DNA of 64,000 bases, taken from NCBI RefSeq assembly GCF_020360975.1, contig NW_025408681.1, positions 1 to 64,000 of the forward strand. The letters run 5' to 3'. This document shows, piece by piece, positions 57,483-64,000 of the stretch; the first letter of the stretch is position 1, and each line of letters starts with the position of its first letter. The translations under genes were made by a program, and so were the position numbers. Origin of the DNA: Hirsutella rhossiliensis. Taxonomy: Eukaryota > Ascomycota > Sordariomycetes > Hypocreales > Ophiocordycipitaceae. The notes beneath the pieces are model-generated. The model saw nothing but the letters and a program-made list of their open reading frames with translations. It was not told the origin of the DNA and did no database searches.

Positions 57483-59315
57483 ATGGTGACCAAGTCGCCT
57501 ACCACCCGGAACTCGTCGCCGGCTTCCTTTTACGCGGCAAAGGACTCGGAGACGCAAGGGTCGGCAACATCCAGCAGTCCTGTCACTCCCTGTCCGTACA
57601 GTGAGGCGCGACAGCTGCCTCGCGAGCTCAAAGACCATTGCCAGATTTTTCTCGAAGAACAAATCCGTATAGGCACCCTTTTCCGTCTTTCTATTCGCGC
57701 GTTCTTTTATTCTCGGGGGAGACGGGACTGATTGAGGCTTTAGATACTTGTGCCATCAATTTGCTCAACAGCATGCTAGGCTCCGGCATTTCCCGGCAAG
57801 TTCCAACCAGCAAGACCGTGCCGGTGCCGCCCCCTAGCCATCTCGCACTTTTGGGCACGCTGGTTATTCATCCGTTGCATACGACTCGTGCAGACAAGCC
57901 GGATCACCTGATCGTGTCCTCCCTGGCGCTTAATTACTTGCGCAACGTCCTGACCATCGCTGGACCCATCAACGCCGGATTCCGCGTCGCCTTCCAGTTC
58001 CACTCGACACCGAGATGGGCCCGCCAATCCGATCGTCCTGGCTCTGCCAGCGATAGCGACATGTCCGACGGCGACTCGAACGGCGACCTGGATCAGTTGC
58101 GGGGTGCAATGGCAAATGAGGCGAGTGTTTGGAGCCGAGGCCAGGACTTGTGGTCCACGGTGGGCTGGGCTTTCAACACGGCGACAGTGCATCCTCACCG
58201 GTGGCGCTACTGGAAAGTGTGGCTCGGGTTCATGCTCGACGTCCTCGATGCCGACTGGGCCGAGAGGGGAAGACTTGATCAGGAGGCCCACGAAACCAGT
58301 GGCAAGCGCGGACACGAGTCCGTTGCGTGGCGCACGGAATCCATGATTTACATGTATATGAATCAGGACGGTCGTCAGACGGGACACAAGCGAATTATGA
58401 ACGCGCTCTTTGCCGACGGGGGAAGCCAATCCTTATCTGCCTTCTTGGAGGTGTTCGAAAAGGAGCTAAGGGGGCCTAAGAAGGCGTCGAGAAAACGGAA
58501 ATGGGAGCAAGCCCTCGACCTGAAAAGCGACAAGTTCGGCGACTACTTTGATGCTGATTCGATATCATCCAGTATTTCTGAGCCGCCAACGCCGGAAAAG
58601 CGCCGCGGCGCGAGCAGGGATGTCTCGTTTGGCTGTTCGAATCCCGGTCTAGTCGAATCAATACGTCTCCGACTGAGGTTCTTCAAGCTTCTCTCTGCTG
58701 CCACCTCGGTGCTTCGCTGGCGGTTGGACCTTAACCAGCTCCACGATGGCTTTGCGGCAGGCATCAAGCTGCTCCCTCTGCAGATGTTTGCTCTGTTTGT
58801 GTCACGACGAGAGAACCCACTGCTACCCGCATCATATGTCACCATCATCAAGAAGCTGTTCCATTTGCTGCTGCCTTCCCGGCACAAGGATCCTAGAAAT
58901 GTGGATCCAGAAGGCCATGCCATGGGCAGCTTGAGCTTACCCATGCTGGAGCACTGCTACATTTCGTCGCCTGCCAATACGGTCGGGTTGGAGGACAACG
59001 CGAAGCTCTCTGGTGGTCGAGCAAGCGATGCAGCTGTTATGGGATTGCGAAATGATGAAGTGCACGGACAGCTTTGCCAAAGCAGCCTTGAGAGGCGTCG
59101 AGGCGCGAAAGGCAAAGGCGAAGAAGAGGGGAATGGGCAAGCGTCGCGCACATTCCGGCTCTATCGTGGCCCGGGATGTCTTGGCTGGCTCTGCCGAAAG
59201 AATCCGTATGTTGATACAGTTACTGGAGGCATCGGCTGACTCGGACAGTGAGAAGCAGCAAGCCTTGAACTCGACCACCGACTCAGTAGAAAATTGTATC
59301 GTAGTCAAATTGTAG
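57483..59315 (+). CDS. Conserved fungal protein of unknown function, two frame changes
   Basis: The least damaged host-type gene in the window. The first frame (57483-57715) ends PRELKDHCQIFLEEQIRIGT, LFRLSIRAFFYS. A shift in a run of five G at about 57715 leads to GETGLIEALDTCAINLLNSM and SHLALLGTLVIHPLHTTRAD, KPDHLIVSSLALNYLRNVLT. A long acidic and helical body follows to about 59007 (WKVWLGFMLDVLDADWAERG; RKRKWEQALDLKSDKFGDYF; FKLLSAATSVLRWRLDLNQL). A second shift near 59007 leads to VVEQAMQLLWDCEMMKCTDS, then EARKAKAKKRGMGKRRAH, a basic patch, and stop at 59313-59315. Joined it is about 610 residues. I recognise no enzyme motif. Codon use looks normal, and the two single-base shifts could be sequence errors or short introns; the start is uncertain. 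Confidence 0.6.
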
Positions 59316-59436
59316 CAAGTTCTACACAAAAGCTATCTCACTTGGTCGGCGATCGCAACCGTAGCGCCGAAAGCGCGATTGACAGCCTGAACTATCTCGG
59401 TGTGAAAGGCCTCTAGTGAGTTGATACAACTAACTA

Positions 59437-59989
59437 CCATGCTTACCCCCCCCTTCTGCTCACCCCCCCCTTATGCTCCGCAAAAATGTTGCCGCTCCAT
59501 ACAAATTGGACCAACTTCACTTATACAGAATCTACTCAATTTTAAAGCTTTTGACGAACAGTCACCTGTAGCGGGTATAGAAATGACTGAACTTACATTT
59601 TGTGAGGTCAGATGATGACCACAGGTGTCGTGGCCCGTGACACCCCGGCATCGCAAAATGGCAATTTCAACCCCTAATCTCCTCCTGCCTCCTTTGCTTT
59701 CCACTCTTGCTCATCCTCCACCACCTGTCACAAATGGCTCCAAAAAGGCCTCGTTTGATCTATACAGAGAACGTGATGGCTGAGGCAACCCTCGATGTCA
59801 CTGATAACGGTTTGTCGCAGCGCCAGGCTTCTCAGAAATGGGGGATACCCCAGAGTACTATTTCCAGCAGAATGCGAGGTCAGTCGGCATTAACCGACCA
59901 GGAACAGCCTGGAAAACTCGTATCCAGAGACCAGGAGGCCAACTTGGTTGCATGGACTCTTCGCCAAGAATCTCTGGGTTACGCTCCGT
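59437..59989 (+). pseudogene. Truncated pogo element with transposase N-terminus
   Basis: The terminus TA-CCATGCTTACCCCCCCC at 59435 resembles that of the relic ending at 44836. The transposase starts at 59734 (MAPKRPRLIYTENVMAEATL) with a Psq helix-turn-helix (DNGLSQRQASQKWGIPQSTI, SSRMRG). The second DNA-binding domain begins (VSRDQEANLVAWTLRQESLG) and is cut at 59989, where a hAT-like CAGTGTGTCC end starts. Confidence 0.75.
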
Positions 59990-60125
59990 CAGTGTGTCCA
60001 TCAACCAAGTAAAGCAAGATTTGACCCCTTTGCTTGACTTGGTTGACCGGACCCTTTGCTTTACTTGGTTTACTTGACGAGAGGGGCTTGCTTTGCTTGG
60101 TTGGTTGACCTTGGTTGACTGCTAT
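59990..60125 (+). repeat. hAT-like end with TTGGTTGACC/CTTGCTT repeats
   Basis: Starts CAGTGTGTCCATCAACC and is filled with variants of AAGTAAAGCAAG and CTTGGTTGACC in both directions. It is probably the left, 3' end of the hAT whose gene starts at 62406. The matching right end was not found; the right side carries different repeats. Confidence 0.45.
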
Positions 60126-60158
60126 TCCTAATCTGGCTGCCAGTGGCAGATCTATCAT

Positions 60159-62406
60159 CTATGGCAACATATTGCTTCGAAGCAGGTGCTTTTGACACTC
60201 AATCGCTGCGACAGTACCTGAATTCAGTCGATTTCGCTCGTCTGTGATGACCTTTTTTGTCTGTGAGAAAACACGTTCACACTCAGCACTCATTGCTGGG
60301 CAACTGAACAAGTCAAAGGCCATCTTGGACAGGATCGGGTAATCAGATGTATGGCGAACCCACCACTCCAGAGGATCCTCAACATCCAGATCAGCCTTAT
60401 TTGTCCTGGCCATAAACTCATCCAGCTCAGATGTCAGCTTTTTCCGCTTCCCTCGTGTGGCTGACGCCGCAATGGCAGCAACCCTATGACGACGCTTACG
60501 AGCTTGCTGGAGTGGATCAAGCGTCATCCTGTTAGCAATAGCCTCCTCTTCCTCTTCTGCCTCCTCCTCCTCCTGTTGTTGTCCTGCTCCCTCTGGGTCC
60601 ACTTCCGCAGCTGCTTCCTCGTATTGTGCGTAAGCCTCCTGCACCACTCGCTTCGCCTCGCTGATCCATTTCTTGTTGTGACTCCATTCAAGCTCGAAGT
60701 AAGCAAATTTGTTTGCTGGATGTAGGGCAACAGCACATCGGTAGGCAGGCGTGGCATCTGTGAGGCCAAAATATTCTTCAAGCTTAATGCGAGCAGCATC
60801 GATAGCATGGGAATAATATGTTGACACCACGTTAGGGTGATCATCTGCAAACTTTCCAGCCTCCTGGAGCTTCTTGAAAAGGACATCAAGCGACTCGATC
60901 GTTTCGTGGAGGGAGCCATGTGATCCTTCTAGGCCAGCTTTGTTTGCCCGGCCTTCCATGCGTTTTGTTAGATCCTTTAAGGGCTTTAAGATGTCGAGGA
61001 AGTGGCCCAAATCTGTCCAATCTTGTGGAGTAAGGGCATCCTGTGAGATATCATATTCTCCCTTGACATGGCTGTAGTTGAGGAAGAATAGATCAATGGC
61101 GTGGCGAAGTTTTAGAGCCCTTTCAATCATGAAATATACAGAGTTCCAGCGGATGCCGCCATCGACCAGGACTCTAGTGTAGAGGTGCTCGATGCAGCCT
61201 TCGTTGTACGCCTGCAGAACGTACTGTTTCAGTCGTTCCCGTCGCTGGTCGCTTCTGTTGATCCACGTACAGAAGTTGTGGAGTTTTCCGACAAAGCTTT
61301 GTTTCCTCCATATCTCAAACCGCTCATCATCAGATGCGCCACGGAGCCGTTGCTCCAGCTTGCTAACGCCTTGCCCAAAAAGGAGAGCTTTCGCGATGAG
61401 ATTCAGCATGTGGCCAACGCACCGAAGGCGACTCTGACGGTTGATTGTAGGGTACTGCTCTGCTAGCTGCCGAATGCACGTGTCATTATTGCTAGCGTTG
61501 TCCATCATAAAGAAGCCGATGACTTGGGAGATATCGTAGAAATCGATGACTGTTGACAGCACCTTGGCAATATTCTCGCCGGAGTGAGGGCCTTTCAGAG
61601 GGAGAAGATCCAGAAGCGATGTTTGTAGCTTATGTCCTTCGTCCAAGAAGTGAGCAACAACAGCTAGATAGTTTGTCCCTTCTTCAGATGTCCATGCATC
61701 CGTCGAGACATGAATCTTGCTTGTGGTGAGATGGAGCTTTTCCCTCAGCCAAACACGTCTCCCAGAATCACCAAACCATTTCTCTTTGATCCAGTTGCTA
61801 AGAGCTGACGGGCTCTTGGGCAGAATCTTGTCGCTGTCTTCCAGATAGTTGGTAAAAATCTCGTAGGTGCGTTTATGGGTGGGTTGCTTGACGAAAGGTG
61901 AGATCAAGATCGATCACCCAGTCGGTAAAGTCGTCTTTAAATTGCAGGTCATTGAATACCAGGCGGCGGCCTCCGAGATACGATGTGGGGCTTGTTGTTC
62001 CCTTGGCCATGGCGAAGGGATTGGACCCTGCTGCCTTGTATCCAAATTCTTCCAGTTTGTGCTGATGCTTCAGGTGGTAGATGATGCTGGTCGTGCTCTC
62101 ACTGGCAAACAGCGCAGCAATGTGATGGCCACTAACATGGCAGTATTTGCAGAGCCAGTATTTGTTGTTCCCGTCTGTCGTAAGCTGTGCGCCATGTCTG
62201 TAGATTGCCGAGGGCTGGATTTTGGTGTTGATGGTGCGCTTATGTGGCTGACGATATCGGATGGATGGGACTGGCTTCCCATCGTAACGGATTTTGTCCC
62301 ACTGGATAGGGAAATGGTACTGAGAAGCTTTTGGAACCTCTCTTTCGTGTGCAACGGTCGCGGGAGAAGCGCCATAACGTGGCACACTGGTTGGAGTTGA
62401 GACCAA
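60159..62406 (-). pseudogene. hAT transposase, nearly intact (one frame change)
   Basis: From ATG 62406. The N-terminal frame (MVSTPTSVPRYGASPATVAH) holds a BED-type finger at about residues 70-120 (NNKYWLCKYCHVSGHH, IIYHLKHQHKLEEFGY) and ends VIDLDLTFRQATHP at 61873. The 582-residue second frame (61907-60159) starts KRTYEIFTNYLEDSD and has the full hAT core: HVSTDAWTSEEGTNYLAVV with the first Asp, GPHSGENIAKVL, FFMMDNASNNDT with the second Asp, RLRCVGHMLNLIAKALLF, and GGIRWNSVYFMIERALKLR. An acidic Glu run follows, then the C-terminal hAT dimerisation domain (LEWWVRHTSDYPILSKMAFD; LFSCPAMSAECERVFSQTKK). Only one shift, in a CCCACCC run near 61880, separates the frames. About 730 residues if joined; this is the likeliest source of activity here. 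Confidence 0.9.
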
Positions 62407-62436
62407 GCTGGAAGGCTTGCAAACAAATAAATCAAA

Positions 62437-62735
62437 TCAAATTGGAGGGTCGATTTGATTTGATTTGGATAAATTTTTCCTGGATTTGATTTGATTTGAT
62501 TTGATTTGGATCGATTTGTGTGGGAATTGTAGTAACCCATTGTACTCATCTAGCTAGCTCACGTGCGCTATCACGTGTACGGCTGAGGATAGCTGAGGCC
62601 ACATAGCTAGCTTCGTGGCCTCCTCCCTTCCTAGAAGATCATAGACGATTACAACACACCAGTTACCTCTATCATCTGTGCATGCATGCATTGAGACCTA
62701 CCAACAATTTGGATCTATTTGGATATTTGGATAGC
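62437..62735 (-). repeat. hAT end with TTTGATTTGAT arrays, inverted
   Basis: Contains TTTGATTTGATTTGGATAAA near 62450 and again runs of TTTGATTTGA to 62508, then TTTGGATATTTGGATAGCCC and CAC at the outer end (about 62700-62735). Reverse complement matches 55384-55525 in order. It lies upstream of the 60159-62406 transposase and is probably its 5' terminal region. The outer end sits within or next to the last codons of the next hAT gene. Confidence 0.6.
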
Positions 62736-64000
62736 CCCACTTTTCTCCCAAGACGATAAACATTGAGCTGCTCCTATGATATCGGCGCGGAGTCGGCCTC
62801 TCTGAGATGTAACCATCTGTCCTGCAAGGCTGAATATTCTCTCCGGTTCGGAAGACATCGCTGGAATTGAGAAGAGATCAATGGCCATCCGCGACAGACG
62901 CGGAAACTGGCGTCTTCGGAGAAGCCAATACTGGATCGGATTTTCCACCAAACAATCGCCCGGATCGGTAGTAGCCACCCACTCTGCGTACTCATCGCGC
63001 ACAGCTGATAGTAAAGGTGCAGACTGAGTGCCAAGTTTTCTGACCGAAGCCATAAAGTCATCTAAGTCGGTTGTTTTGGTTGCAATAGTGGGTTGCTCGG
63101 GTATCGTATCCTGCTCCACAGGGAGGTTTCGATACTCCTCCCATAGCCCTTGTACAGCTGCCTTTCCTCTCACCAACCATTCAGGATGGTCTGCCCATTG
63201 TGACTCGACAGTTGACCAGCGAAAGGCAGGATGGAGGACAAGGGCGGCGAGATATGCGGGGCTATCTTCGGTTAGGCTGTAGTATTGGTCAAGCTTCATC
63301 CAGCCCAGATTGCAACCAATGCGTAGGTACGGTTCTTCATCTCGTTCATGTTTCAACTTTGACTCTTCCAAAATCTTCAGAAGCCACTCCATCGTTAGTA
63401 AAACCTCCCAAATCGCACCGAATTTACCTAAAACATGTAAGCATAACCCTTGCCACGAGAAGCTACGTCCAGCTCACCTTCCTTAGGTCGGCCTTCTAGA
63501 CGTTTGGTAGCTATCTTCAACGGCTTCAATATGGTCAGATACTCCGCAATCACTGACCAGTCCTCAACAGACATCTTATCGTCAACAATGGCCGGCTTCT
63601 TCCTACTCTTCTTTGGCATCGGCTTTGTCCCGTTCTGAGTCCTCCTGGCGACGTATTGGTTCCATTCCGTAACTTCTGCCTGAACCATGGAATCAAGCGT
63701 GTTCCGAGATGGTAGCCTCTCTGCATCATCGCCTCCGATGAGTTCCAGCGTGTGGCATTATCCGAGATGACATCGTATGTTGTCTTGTCTTCAAGGTTCA
63801 AGGCGGTGTTCTCAATAAGCTGGAGCTTGTGGAGCTTTTCAATGCGCTGGCCAGATCTTTGCACCCAGTGAACAATATTGTGCAACTTTCCAATTGGGCC
63901 CTTCGATCTCCAGAGCTTCATCTCATCTCGAATCTCTTTATGGGCTTGGCAGTCCTCCTCAAAGGCGTCGGGGTCGGCGCCGAAAAGAATAGATCGGGCG
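62736..64000 (-). pseudogene. Third hAT transposase, C-terminal part, runs off the window
   Basis: Minus strand, 5' part beyond the window. At 63921-63750 KLWRSKGPIGKLHNIVHWVQ and ISDNATRWNSSEAMMQRGYH match the hAT core after the second catalytic Asp. The next frame reads MSVEDWSVIAEYLTILKPLK and IATKRLEGRP, then shifts near 63430 to GAIWEVLLTMEWLLKILEES. The C-terminal frame to 62750 has WMKLDQYYSLTEDSPAYLAA, and the dimerisation domain is FPRLSRMAIDLFSIPAMSSE, PERIFSLAGQMVTSQRGRL. It ends CLSSWEKSG, where the TTTGATTTG-type hAT end begins, so that element may have inserted into this gene. Two or three frame changes. Confidence 0.82.

Noticed and set aside
57776..58429. 217-residue minus-strand frame
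   Set aside because: Antisense shadow of the conserved + strand gene at 57.5-59.3 kb.
1..64000. tRNA, rRNA, CRISPR or a biosynthetic cluster
   Set aside because: No cloverleaf, rRNA-like or regularly spaced repeat signal was noticed, and the only metabolic-type gene is a 55-residue methyltransferase piece.

Overview
The window is a stretch of nested and decayed transposable elements with few host genes. It looks like accessory or pericentromere-like DNA of a filamentous ascomycete, probably a Sordariomycete. The reasons are the mix of fungal element families (pogo/Fot, a Tad-type LINE, a fungal MULE, BED-finger hATs, Helitrons with a DUF6570-like N-terminus, a Copia-like element) and fungal host-type fragments (a MYND finger protein, an LaeA-like methyltransferase, Spt3). 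I saw no tRNA, rRNA, CRISPR or bacterial-style operon.

Layout. 0-8.2 kb: three different pogo-type DDE transposons, the first with 45-bp inverted ends and TA target duplications, plus an unassigned relic at 3.2-4.4 kb. 8.2-32.5 kb: three Helitrons head to tail on the + strand (H1, H2, H3). H2 is split by a complete 3.3-kb hAT with perfect ends and an 8-bp target duplication. Directly downstream of H1 and of H2 lies a broken host-type gene on the opposite strand. 32.6-35.2 kb: a patchwork of unrelated host gene pieces (unknown protein, methyltransferase, Spt3, a small conserved exon) with another Helitron piece in inverted orientation. 36.4-44.8 kb: a LINE fragment fused to a Copia-like relic; the Copia relic is split by a MULE, and a pogo element sits inside the MULE's right terminal repeat. 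44.8-55.2 kb: a pogo relic, then a small hAT-like element that received a full-length Tad-like LINE, which received a second copy of the same pogo element. 55.2-64 kb: hAT ends and fragments, a conserved fungal gene of unknown function (57.5-59.3 kb), a truncated pogo, and two hAT transposases, one close to intact.

The two 2.1-kb pogo copies differ only in the length of five homopolymer runs. Many of the frameshifts seen across the window may therefore be consensus sequencing errors rather than true decay. The absence of substitutions between the copies also argues against active repeat-induced point mutation since they spread.

Main points of interest: the Helitron series with host gene pieces at the 3' sides, consistent with gene capture; the Copia/MULE/pogo nest readable from its target duplications; and a LINE whose two reading frames overlap as TAATG, the arrangement known from translational coupling in SART1.
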